Shown here: positions 1 through 6,561 of the stretch, in pieces
Layout of the letters: the number at the start of each line of letters is the position of its first letter
Numbering within the stretch: the stretch's first letter is position 1
NCBI GenBank assembly: GCA_947169985.1
Contig: CAMVRW010000096.1
Coordinates: forward strand, 1-8,449
Source of the DNA: an uncultured Butyrivibrio sp.
GTDB lineage: Bacteria > Bacillota > Clostridia > Lachnospirales > Lachnospiraceae
Reading direction: 5' to 3'
DNA length: 8,449 bases
The notes under the pieces: model-generated
The model's input: the letters and a program-made list of their open reading frames with translations, nothing else
What the model was told of the DNA's origin: nothing
Databases searched by the model: none
Program-made: the position numbers and the translations under genes

Positions 1-1395
1 CATATCGCAGGGGCGGATGGCTTTTAGGGTGTAGCCGCCGTCTGAAAGGAATCGAAGGTCTCTGGCAAGGGTTGCGGAATCGCAGCTGACGTAGACGATA
101 CGGTCCGGAGACATCTTTAGCATGGTCTCAAGACACTTTTCGTCGCAGCCCTTTCTAGGGGGATCTACTACGATAACATCAGGATTAAGGGCTGAGCCGC
201 CTTCACCTTTAGCGTAAAACTCAGGAAGAACCTCCTCTGCTTTTCCGCAGAAGAACTCCGCATTTTCTATGCCATTTCTAAGTGCATTCTTTTGGGCATC
301 CTCTATCGCCTCAGGAACGATCTCAATTCCGTAGACCTTTCCTGCTGCCTTTGCCATAGATAACGTGATGGTTCCTATTCCGCAGTAAAGATCCCAGACA
401 GTCTCTTTTCCTGTAAGGCCGGCGTATTCTATGGCCTGGCCATAAAGTTTCTTCGTCTGGGCAGGGTTTACCTGGAAGAAAGAAAGAGGCGAGATTTCAA
501 ACTCCAGATCTCCGATCTTATCCTTAATGGTGTCCTTGCCCCAGATAGTATGTATCTCTGTGCCCATTATGACATTGGTCTTTTCAGTGTTGATGCTGAC
601 AGAAATGCTGGCCATTCCCTGGATCTTCACAAGGGCATCAATAAGTCTCTCCTGCCCGGGGATAAAATCTCTTTTCATCTCCCTGCCTGAAGCCCCATTT
701 CTTGCTCCGTAGTTAAGGACAAGGCATACCATGATCTGTCCGCTTACAAAGCCCTTCCTTATGAGCACGTGGCGCACAAGCCCATGGCCTGACATCTCGT
801 CATAGGCACTGACATGGAAGCTCTTCATGTGCGAAAGAATGGCATCCAGAATCTCCTCGTTCTCAGTAACCCCGATCATACAATCAGACACCGGGATTAT
901 GCTGTGGGTCCTTCCGGCATAAAATCCAGCCACAGGATTTCCATCCTTACCTACCCCAATAGGGTACTGGGCCTTGTTCCTGTATCTCCAGGGCTCTTCC
1001 ATTCCCATGATTGGCTCCAGAATGCCATCTACAAAGGCCTCATCAAAGCCTCCAAGCCTCACAATATTGTTCCTGACCTTGTTCTGCTTAAAGAAAAGCT
1101 GCCTTTCGTAGGTCATATTCTGAAGCTGACATCCTCCGCACTGTCTGGCAACAGGACATGGTGCCTCCTGCCTGAAGGGTGACTTCTCAATGATCTCCTC
1201 AAGATGGGCATAGGCGTAGTTTTTCTTGGCCTTCATGACCTTTGCCCTGACCACATCTCCAATCACAGCGTCCTTTATAAAAAGAGTATAGCCATCAATC
1301 TTGCCTATACCCTCCCCATCGATTCCAATATCTGTAATTTCCACTGTCAGCATGTCATCCTTACGATACTGACCAATCTCTTTTTTGTTAGCCAT
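1..1395 (-). CDS. rlmD: 23S rRNA (uracil-5-)-methyltransferase, RlmD/RumA type (3' end cut by window)
   Basis: This SAM-dependent enzyme makes 5-methyluridine in 23S rRNA; U1939 is the usual target of the family. The frame is open from an ATG at 1395 to base 1 (465 codons seen) and runs off the window, so perhaps the last few tens of residues are missing. Visible in order: an N-terminal TRAM-like RNA-binding domain (about residues 5-70); a [4Fe-4S] cysteine set C80-x5-C86-x2-C89, with C172 as the likely fourth ligand; the SAM-binding motif VWDLYCGIGT (333-342); DPPRKG (411-416); and SCDSATLARD (437-446), with C438 as the catalytic nucleophile. The general-base glutamate near the C-terminus lies outside the window. 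The start is supported by AGAGGG six bases upstream. The gene follows trmL after 20 bases and is the last gene of the operon visible here. In some Firmicutes one enzyme of this family methylates both U747 and U1939 (RlmCD), so the exact target is uncertain; the family is not. Confidence 0.95.
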   Translation of the reverse strand, partial: MANKKEIGQYRKDDMLTVEITDIGIDGEGIGKIDGYTLFIKDAVIGDVVRAKVMKAKKNYAYAHLEEIIEKSPFRQEAPCPVARQCGGCQLQNMTYERQLFFKQNKVRNNIVRLGGFDEAFVDGILEPIMGMEEPWRYRNKAQYPIGVGKDGNPVAGFYAGRTHSIIPVSDCMIGVTENEEILDAILSHMKSFHVSAYDEMSGHGLVRHVLIRKGFVSGQIMVCLVLNYGARNGASGREMKRDFIPGQERLIDALVKIQGMASISVSINTEKTNVIMGTEIHTIWGKDTIKDKIGDLEFEISPLSFFQVNPAQTKKLYGQAIEYAGLTGKETVWDLYCGIGTITLSMAKAAGKVYGIEIVPEAIEDAQKNALRNGIENAEFFCGKAEEVLPEFYAKGEGGSALNPDVIVVDPPRKGCDEKCLETMLKMSPDRIVYVSCDSATLARDLRFLSDGGYTLKAIRPCDM

Positions 1396-1415
1396 AAATA
1401 TCCCTCTGGTCCATT

Positions 1416-1910
1416 TTACTTAGACCACTTCAGCCTGTGAAGCTCGCCTTCCCTCTCAAGTCCGGCGAAATCATTTTGCCTAAGAGCCTCGTACAACACT
1501 ATTGCCACTGAATTAGACAGATTAAGTGACCTGATGTCCTCCAGCATTGGAATTCTGATGCAGGTCTCTTCGTTTTCCACCAGTATCTCCTCCGGAATTC
1601 CAGCGCTCTCTTTTCCGAACATTATGTAATCGTCCATGGCAAAAGAGACTTCGGCGTAGGTACGCTTTGCCTTGGTGGTGGCGTACCATATCTTTGCCCC
1701 GGGATGCTGAGCCTTAAAATCCTCATAATCTATATATCTGGTAACAGAGAGCTTATCCCAGTAGTCCATTCCAGCTCTCTTTAGCTCTTTTTCACCAAGA
1801 CGAAACCCCAAGGGCTCGATCAGGTGAAGGGAAGTCCCTGTAGCCACGCAGGTCCTTCCTATATTTCCGGTATTCTGCGGAATCTCCGGCTGATGTAAAA
1901 CTATATGCAT
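1416..1910 (-). CDS. trmL: tRNA (cytidine(34)-2'-O)-methyltransferase TrmL (SpoU/SPOUT family)
   Basis: This enzyme methylates the 2'-O of the wobble nucleotide (C34, or cmnm5U34) of tRNA-Leu isoacceptors, using SAM, in the cytoplasm. The protein has 164 residues, the normal length for this minimal, trefoil-knotted, dimeric SPOUT enzyme with no added RNA-binding domain. The three SpoU motifs are all visible: NTGNIGRTC (13-21) with the conserved asparagine and arginine; FGKESAGIP (98-106); and the C-terminal stretch from RIPM (119-122) through RSLNLSNSVAIVLYE (127-141), which forms the knot and the cofactor site. The ATG at 1910 places the family's usual N-terminus (MHIVLHQPEIPQNTG) right at the start. 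It lies three bases after the histidine kinase stop codon, with GAGGATGAG inside the end of that gene serving as a ribosome binding site, so translation is probably coupled. Bacillus homologues are called CspR. The identity is secure; the substrate is taken from characterised family members. Confidence 0.95.
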   Translation of the reverse strand: MHIVLHQPEIPQNTGNIGRTCVATGTSLHLIEPLGFRLGEKELKRAGMDYWDKLSVTRYIDYEDFKAQHPGAKIWYATTKAKRTYAEVSFAMDDYIMFGKESAGIPEEILVENEETCIRIPMLEDIRSLNLSNSVAIVLYEALRQNDFAGLEREGELHRLKWSK

Positions 1911-1913
1911 AAC

Positions 1914-3347
1914 TTACTCATCCTCTGCATCCATGGCTGCTGCCTTTGGAAGGGAGAAAATAAACTCCGTTCCAACGCCCTGGGTGCTTATTACATTTAT
2001 GTTTTCCTCGTGGGCTTTGATGATCTCTTTTACAATGGAAAGGCCCAGTCCTGTTCCCTTCTTGTCCTTACCTCTTGAAGCATCTGACTTATAGAACCTG
2101 TCAAAGATAAGCTTCTGATCTTCCTTGGGAATACCGATTCCGCTGTCCTTCACCGATACAAAAACCTTGCTGTGCTTTTCCGTGGTCTCGATCTTTATAG
2201 AAGAATCATGGTGACTGAACTTAATGGCATTATCAAGAAGGTTATAAAGTACCTGCTGGATCTTACTCATATCAGCATTTACCAGCATCTTGTCGTCCGT
2301 CAAAACCAGTTCAATGGCAATATGCTTATCCCTGCAGGAACCCTCACAGGACTCAGCCACCTCCCTGATGACCTTGTTGATATCAAAGTCTGTCTTATCA
2401 AGGAGCATGCCCTTGGAGCTTATATTGTTCAGCGTCAAAAGCTCATTGGTGAGCTTAGTCAGTCTGTCAGTCTCGTTGATAACAATTCCCAGATACTTAC
2501 CGTGCATCTCCTCCGGTATTGTTCCATCCTGCATAGCCACAAGATATCCCCTTATGGAAGTCAGCGGAGACCTGAAGTCGTGGGACACATTGGCAATGAA
2601 TTTCTTCTGGTCCTCCTCCTGACGGGCAATCTCACCTGCCATATAGGAAAGAGAAGCTGCCAGATATCCCATCTCATCCTCTGACTCCACAGAAAACTCA
2701 TATCCCATATTTCCCGCAGCGTACTGCTCTGTAGCTGTTGTGATCTTGCGAAGTGGCACATAAACCAGCTCCGTGAAGAAGATCAGGATGATAAGAGACA
2801 GCAGGAAAAGAACTATCAGCATAAGGTAGGAAATATTTAAAAAGGTATTGGCCTTACTCTGAAGTCCGGCTATAGGAGTATGTATTACCACATAAGCCTG
2901 TACCTTGTAGTTTGCTGTAATAGGCGCAAAAACACTGAGCATTTCCTGTCTGAAGGATCCCCAGAAATTACCCGTGGTGTAATAGGAACTGCCTGTTACC
3001 GTAGGATCAAACCCATCGATCACTACCTCATTCCCCGGAACCAAAGCTCTGGAGGAATCAAGAACCAGTCGTCCTGATGGGTTTACGATCCATATGGGAG
3101 AACCATCCATATACATGGAAAGAGATGTCAGCTCCCCATAAACCGCCTCTAATGATGTTTCACTGTTATAAAGATCTGCCGCATAGGTGTTAGCTATCTG
3201 TGTGGCCATCTGGTACATGCTGTCAGCCTTGTCCCTCCTAAGGCGATCATAGGTCATGCCATATACGAAGGTTGCTACCACAACAAATCCAAATATTCCG
3301 AAAAGCAGATATGCCAACAGAAATTTGACATATAGAGTTCTTTTCAT
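1914..3347 (-). CDS. membrane-bound sensor histidine kinase (HAMP, HisKA, HATPase_c)
   Basis: This is the sensor kinase of the two-component pair with the response regulator at 3348-4049. It has 477 residues. Visible in order: transmembrane helix 1 (about 9-30); an extracytoplasmic domain (about 31-170) with a stretch resembling PAS/Cache-type sensor folds (IWIVNPSGRLVLDSS, 85-99); transmembrane helix 2 (about 172-195); a HAMP linker (about 195-247); and a dimerisation domain with the phospho-acceptor H256 in the H-box FIANVSHDFRSPLTS. The catalytic ATP-binding domain follows with N-box N373 (LLDNAIKFSH), G1 box DSGIGIP (401-407), F-box IFDRFYKSD (414-422) and G2 box GTGLGLS (431-437). All catalytic boxes are intact, so it should be active. 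The ATG directly abuts the regulator's TAA, and only a weak GAGGT lies ten bases upstream, which suggests translational coupling. There is no cytoplasmic PAS domain, unlike WalK or typical PhoR, so it should not be named as either. The signal sensed cannot be told from the sequence. Confidence 0.95.
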   Translation of the reverse strand: MKRTLYVKFLLAYLLFGIFGFVVVATFVYGMTYDRLRRDKADSMYQMATQIANTYAADLYNSETSLEAVYGELTSLSMYMDGSPIWIVNPSGRLVLDSSRALVPGNEVVIDGFDPTVTGSSYYTTGNFWGSFRQEMLSVFAPITANYKVQAYVVIHTPIAGLQSKANTFLNISYLMLIVLFLLSLIILIFFTELVYVPLRKITTATEQYAAGNMGYEFSVESEDEMGYLAASLSYMAGEIARQEEDQKKFIANVSHDFRSPLTSIRGYLVAMQDGTIPEEMHGKYLGIVINETDRLTKLTNELLTLNNISSKGMLLDKTDFDINKVIREVAESCEGSCRDKHIAIELVLTDDKMLVNADMSKIQQVLYNLLDNAIKFSHHDSSIKIETTEKHSKVFVSVKDSGIGIPKEDQKLIFDRFYKSDASRGKDKKGTGLGLSIVKEIIKAHEENINVISTQGVGTEFIFSLPKAAAMDAEDE

Positions 3348-4049
3348 TTACTGCTGTACCTCAAACTTATAGCCGATACCCCAGATAGTAGCCAGTCTCC
3401 ACTTCTCGTGGTCGCTTAGCTTTTCACGAAGACGCTTGATGTGCACGTCAACGGTTCTGGTATCGCCGATATATTCATAGCCCCAAATCTGATCAAGGAG
3501 CTGCTCTCTGGTATATACATGGTTTGGAGAAGCAGCCAGGAAGTACAAAAGCTCCAGCTCCTTTGGTGGCATATCCACTCTCTCGCCCATATATGTAACA
3601 GAGTAGTTGGTCATGTTGATCTCAAGATCAGGGTACCTGACAACTTTGTCATCAGACACAGGAGTCTCCTGTACCTGTGGCTTAAAGCGCCTAAGAACAG
3701 CCTTTACTCTTGCCACAAGCTCTTTTGAATCAAAAGGCTTCTCCATATAGTCATCAGCCCCCATCTCCAGGCCAAGAACTTTATCAAAAACTTCGCCCTT
3801 GGCAGAGAGCATGATGATCGGCACCTGTGACTTTGTGCGGATCTCTCTGCAGACCTGATAACCGTCAATTCCCGGAAGCATCAGATCAAGAAGAACCAGG
3901 TTTGGTTCAAAGGTGTCAAAGGTGTTGATGGCTGTCTCACCATCATTACATATCTTGGTCTCGAAGCACTCTTTTACCAGATAAAGAGATATAAGCTCTG
4001 CAATATTATTGTCATCATCTACGATCAAAATCTTCTGTTTAGTAACCAT
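3348..4049 (-). CDS. OmpR/PhoB-family response regulator transcription factor
   Basis: This is the DNA-binding partner of the adjacent histidine kinase. It has 233 residues, the standard OmpR/PhoB length. The receiver domain (about 5-119) shows the acidic pair D11/D12 in ILIVDDDNNI, the phospho-acceptor D55 in LVLLDLMLPG, the switch serine S82 in LSAKGE, and the conserved lysine K104 in MEKPF. The C-terminal winged helix (about 135-231) carries hallmark segments: PPKELELLYFLA, YTREQLLDQIWGYEY, the recognition helix TRTVDVHIKRLREKL (198-212), and the wing ending in WGIGYKFE. It is therefore expected to bind direct-repeat sites as a phosphorylated dimer. It starts 13 bases after mutS2, with GAGGGGG (4054-4060) as ribosome binding site, and its stop codon touches the kinase start codon. 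There is no room for a separate promoter in the 13-base gap, so it depends on the mutS2 promoter or on one inside mutS2. The regulon is not inferable. Confidence 0.96.
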   Translation of the reverse strand: MVTKQKILIVDDDNNIAELISLYLVKECFETKICNDGETAINTFDTFEPNLVLLDLMLPGIDGYQVCREIRTKSQVPIIMLSAKGEVFDKVLGLEMGADDYMEKPFDSKELVARVKAVLRRFKPQVQETPVSDDKVVRYPDLEINMTNYSVTYMGERVDMPPKELELLYFLAASPNHVYTREQLLDQIWGYEYIGDTRTVDVHIKRLREKLSDHEKWRLATIWGIGYKFEVQQ

Positions 4050-4062
4050 TTATCCCCCTCAC

Positions 4063-6453
4063 TTACTTCATAAAAGTAACTATGGTAACGCCCGCGTCAC
4101 CCTCTCCAAACTCACCGAGTTTAAAAGACTTAACGTAGGGCACACCCTTTAAATAATTATGTACTGCCTGTCTAAGAATACCTGAGCCTTTGCCATGAAC
4201 AACCCTGACATTATTAAGGTGTGATACGTAGGCGTCGTCCAGATACTTATCCAGTGCTGCTATGGCATCGTCGCTGTTCTTGCCAATAAGATTTATCTCT
4301 GTCCTTATATTGGAAGCCTTTGAAAGATCCATCTGCCCTCCGGAGGTATTCCTTCCGTAGAACTTCTTCATGGCAGCCTTTGGATCCTCATCTCCAACCA
4401 AAACCAGGTCTCTGATGTTGGCCTTGGTCTTTATGATTCCGCACTGAACAAAGAGATTTCCATCCTTGTCGGGCTTTGACGATATGGTTCCCTTAAGCCC
4501 CATGGACACTATCCTTACAGTCTCACCTAGCTTTAACTGGGATTCCTTAAGTACAGGATGATTCTCCTTTGGCTTTTCCTTCTTGGCAATGGCCTTGTTC
4601 TTGTCCGAGATCTTCTGACCAAGACTGGTCCTTGTCCTTTCAAGATCCTGCATAGAGGCATTAGGGCCTGCCTTCCTGAAGACTCGTATGGTCTCATCCG
4701 CAACGTCCTTGGCTTCCTGAAGGATCTCTCTTGCCTGCTCATTTGCTTCGCGAAGGATATCATCACGCTGCCTGTCCAGCTTATCCGTCTTTTGCTCAAG
4801 CTGCTGACGGAGCTCCTGAGCTTCCTTCTTGTACTGCTCTATCTCAAGGCGCTCATTTTCAATGATCTTACGGCTCTTTTCCAGATCGGCCAAAAGATCC
4901 TCAAATTGCTTGTCATCTGTGCTTATCTGTTCCTTTGCTGCCTCGATGATACGATCTGAAAGTCCAAGCTTTGAGGAAATAGCAAAAGCATTACTCTTTC
5001 CGGGAAGTCCGATAAGTAGCTTATAGGTGGGCTTTAAGGATTCTACATCAAATTCGCAGCTGGCGTTCTTGACTCCCTTTGTATTCAGGGCATAGACCTT
5101 GAGCTCACTGTAGTGGGTGGTTGCCAGTGTTCTTACCTTCCTGGTGTGAAGCTCATTCAGGATAGATATTGCAAGAGCCGCTCCCTCTGTAGGATCAGTT
5201 CCTGCCCCCAGCTCATCAAACAGGCACAGTGAGTTCTCATCCGCCTTCTCAAGGATTGATACCGTATTGGTCATGTGCGACGAGAAAGTTGAAAGAGACT
5301 GCTCAATACTCTGCTCGTCTCCAATGTCTGCATAAACCTCTTCAAACACCGCAAGTTCTGACCTGTCCCCGGCAGGAATCGCAAGCCCAGCCTGTCCCAT
5401 CAGAGTTAAAAGACCTACTGTCTTAAGTGTTACTGTCTTACCACCGGTATTAGGTCCTGTGATGATAAGCATATCAAAGTCCCGACCGGCATAAACATCA
5501 ATGGGCACCACTCTGTCCTTGGGAATAAGTGGATGCCTTGCCTTCTTAAGGTCAAAGGCATGATGGTCGTTAAATATCGGCGTTATAGCATTTATCTCAA
5601 GGGCATAGGATGCCTTGGCAAAAACAAAGTCAAGATCCGTCATGATCTCGCTGTTATAGCGGATGGTATCCACATGCTCAGCCACAGAAAGGCTCAGCTC
5701 TGCCAGGATCTTCTCAATCTCTGCCTGCTCCTGAAGAGCCATTTCCCTGAGTTTGTTGTTCAGTTCTACAACAGCCGCCGGCTCAATGAAAAGAGTTGAT
5801 CCCGAAGATGACTGATCGTGGACAAGGCCGTTTATCTGAGACTTATACTCAGCCTTAACAGGGATACAGTATCTGTCACCACGCATGGTAACAACTGCAT
5901 CCTGAAGGTAGGTGCGAAGTGTCCCGTTTATCATCTTGTTCAGCTGTTCATGGATACGGTCATTGGCAAGCATTATCCCACGTCTTATGTGCTTAAGGGC
6001 AGGACTTGCCTCAGAACTCATTTCATCCTCTGATACAATACATCTTCTGATCTCTGCAGATACAAAGGTAAGTGGCTCAAGCATCTCAAAGGACTCTGAA
6101 AGGGAATCCCTTGCTTCATCGTCCCTTCCGGGTCTTCCATAGCTCTTTACCCTGTTTACATTGTCAAGAAAAGCTGCCAGCCTCAAGAGCCCCGCCATAT
6201 CAAGAGAGCTTCCGATCTTAAGTGCCTTTAGTGTTCCGGAAAAGTCCCTGTTATCCCCAAAGTTTATAGAACCCTTTTTGAAAATCCTTGCTATGGCGTC
6301 AGAGGTCTTTTCCTGGTTCTTTCTGATCTCCTTTATATCTGTGGAAGGGAGCAGCTCTTTGCAAAGCTTTTTCCCTGGCTCAGAAGAGGCATGATCAGTG
6401 AGTTTGTTTATTATCTTGTCGTACTCAAGTACGCGTAGTGCTTTAGTGTTCAT
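4063..6453 (-). CDS. mutS2: MutS2 ATPase/endonuclease with C-terminal Smr domain
   Basis: This is a MutS paralogue without the mismatch-recognition domain. The family is linked to suppression of recombination and, in Bacillus subtilis, to sensing and rescue of collided ribosomes. The 796-residue length is typical. Visible: the core/lever region (about 1-290); the ABC-type ATPase with Walker A GPNTGGKT (333-340), a Q-loop/signature region around STFSSHM (388-394), Walker B LCLFDELGAGTDPTEG (409-424) and the switch histidine in ATTHYSELK (444-452); a long charged coiled coil (about 511-620); a small KOW-like beta domain (about 640-686); and the Smr domain (about 717-796) with the intact nuclease-type motif VHGKGSG (752-758). 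The usual LDLRG motif at the start of Smr reads INLIG (720-724) instead. The start is supported by AAGGA (6460-6464) six bases upstream of the ATG. It is the first gene of a five-gene minus-strand operon, behind a terminator that isolates it from the sugar-transport operon. Confidence 0.96.
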   Translation of the reverse strand: MNTKALRVLEYDKIINKLTDHASSEPGKKLCKELLPSTDIKEIRKNQEKTSDAIARIFKKGSINFGDNRDFSGTLKALKIGSSLDMAGLLRLAAFLDNVNRVKSYGRPGRDDEARDSLSESFEMLEPLTFVSAEIRRCIVSEDEMSSEASPALKHIRRGIMLANDRIHEQLNKMINGTLRTYLQDAVVTMRGDRYCIPVKAEYKSQINGLVHDQSSSGSTLFIEPAAVVELNNKLREMALQEQAEIEKILAELSLSVAEHVDTIRYNSEIMTDLDFVFAKASYALEINAITPIFNDHHAFDLKKARHPLIPKDRVVPIDVYAGRDFDMLIITGPNTGGKTVTLKTVGLLTLMGQAGLAIPAGDRSELAVFEEVYADIGDEQSIEQSLSTFSSHMTNTVSILEKADENSLCLFDELGAGTDPTEGAALAISILNELHTRKVRTLATTHYSELKVYALNTKGVKNASCEFDVESLKPTYKLLIGLPGKSNAFAISSKLGLSDRIIEAAKEQISTDDKQFEDLLADLEKSRKIIENERLEIEQYKKEAQELRQQLEQKTDKLDRQRDDILREANEQAREILQEAKDVADETIRVFRKAGPNASMQDLERTRTSLGQKISDKNKAIAKKEKPKENHPVLKESQLKLGETVRIVSMGLKGTISSKPDKDGNLFVQCGIIKTKANIRDLVLVGDEDPKAAMKKFYGRNTSGGQMDLSKASNIRTEINLIGKNSDDAIAALDKYLDDAYVSHLNNVRVVHGKGSGILRQAVHNYLKGVPYVKSFKLGEFGEGDAGVTIVTFMK

Positions 6454-6517
6454 TGTTGATCCTTATTAAATGCCTTATTTACGTAGTAATCCACATTACA
6501 GTTTATCATTTACGCGC
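6454..6517 (-). promoter_or_regulatory. probable promoter and leader region of the mutS2 operon
   Basis: The 64 bases between the upstream terminator and mutS2 are the only non-coding space from which the mutS2-RR-HK-trmL-rlmD operon can be started without readthrough. Reading on the minus strand, the best -10-like hexamer is TGTAAT (6495-6500), one mismatch from TATAAT, which would give a leader of about 35 bases. No good -35 stands 17 bases upstream; only a run of T from the terminator tail is there. The AAGGA ribosome binding site of mutS2 is at 6460-6464. A short inverted repeat overlaps the -10 candidate. The presence of a promoter here is likely from the layout; its exact position is a guess. 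Confidence 0.35.
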
Positions 6518-6555
6518 AAAAAAAGGAACTGCAAGCTTTATTAACCTGCAGTTCC
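6518..6555 (-). terminator. Rho-independent terminator after the ABC transporter/regulator operon
   Basis: Read on the minus strand, an 11-base-pair stem (GGAACTGCAGG pairing with CTTGCAGTTCC, including one G-U pair) encloses a nine-base loop TTAATAAAG and is followed at once by seven T residues (6518-6524 on the complement). It begins six bases after the regulator's stop codon. On the plus strand no T-run follows the stem, so it should act in one direction only. It separates the sugar-transport operon from the mutS2 operon. Confidence 0.93.
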
Positions 6556-6561
6556 GTCTTC

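Noticed and set aside
437..446. The cysteine motif in RlmD reads SCDSATLARD rather than SCNPxTLARD
   Set aside because: The catalytic cysteine is kept, and D/N and S/P variants at these two positions are common in Firmicutes members of the family. These coordinates are residue numbers; the codons lie at about 58-87.
814..1182. Plus-strand open frame of 122 codons opposite rlmD
   Set aside because: It lies wholly antisense to a clearly conserved methyltransferase gene, has no family motif and no convincing ribosome binding site. It is a shadow frame.
2172..2684. Plus-strand open frame of 170 codons opposite the histidine kinase
   Set aside because: It is antisense to the kinase catalytic region, whose motifs are intact on the other strand. 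The translated protein shows no recognisable domain, and a second open frame in another phase overlaps it, as expected by chance in this composition.
4558..4959. Plus-strand leucine-rich open frame of 133 codons that looks membrane-like
   Set aside because: It is the complement of the charged coiled-coil region of MutS2. Lys/Glu-rich codons read in reverse give Leu/Phe-rich sequence, so the hydrophobicity is an artefact.
6525..6555. Hairpin considered as a bidirectional terminator or as an attenuator/riboswitch of mutS2
   Set aside because: The T-run follows the stem only on the minus strand, directly after the regulator stop codon, and no alternative pairing structure is visible. An ordinary one-way terminator explains it.
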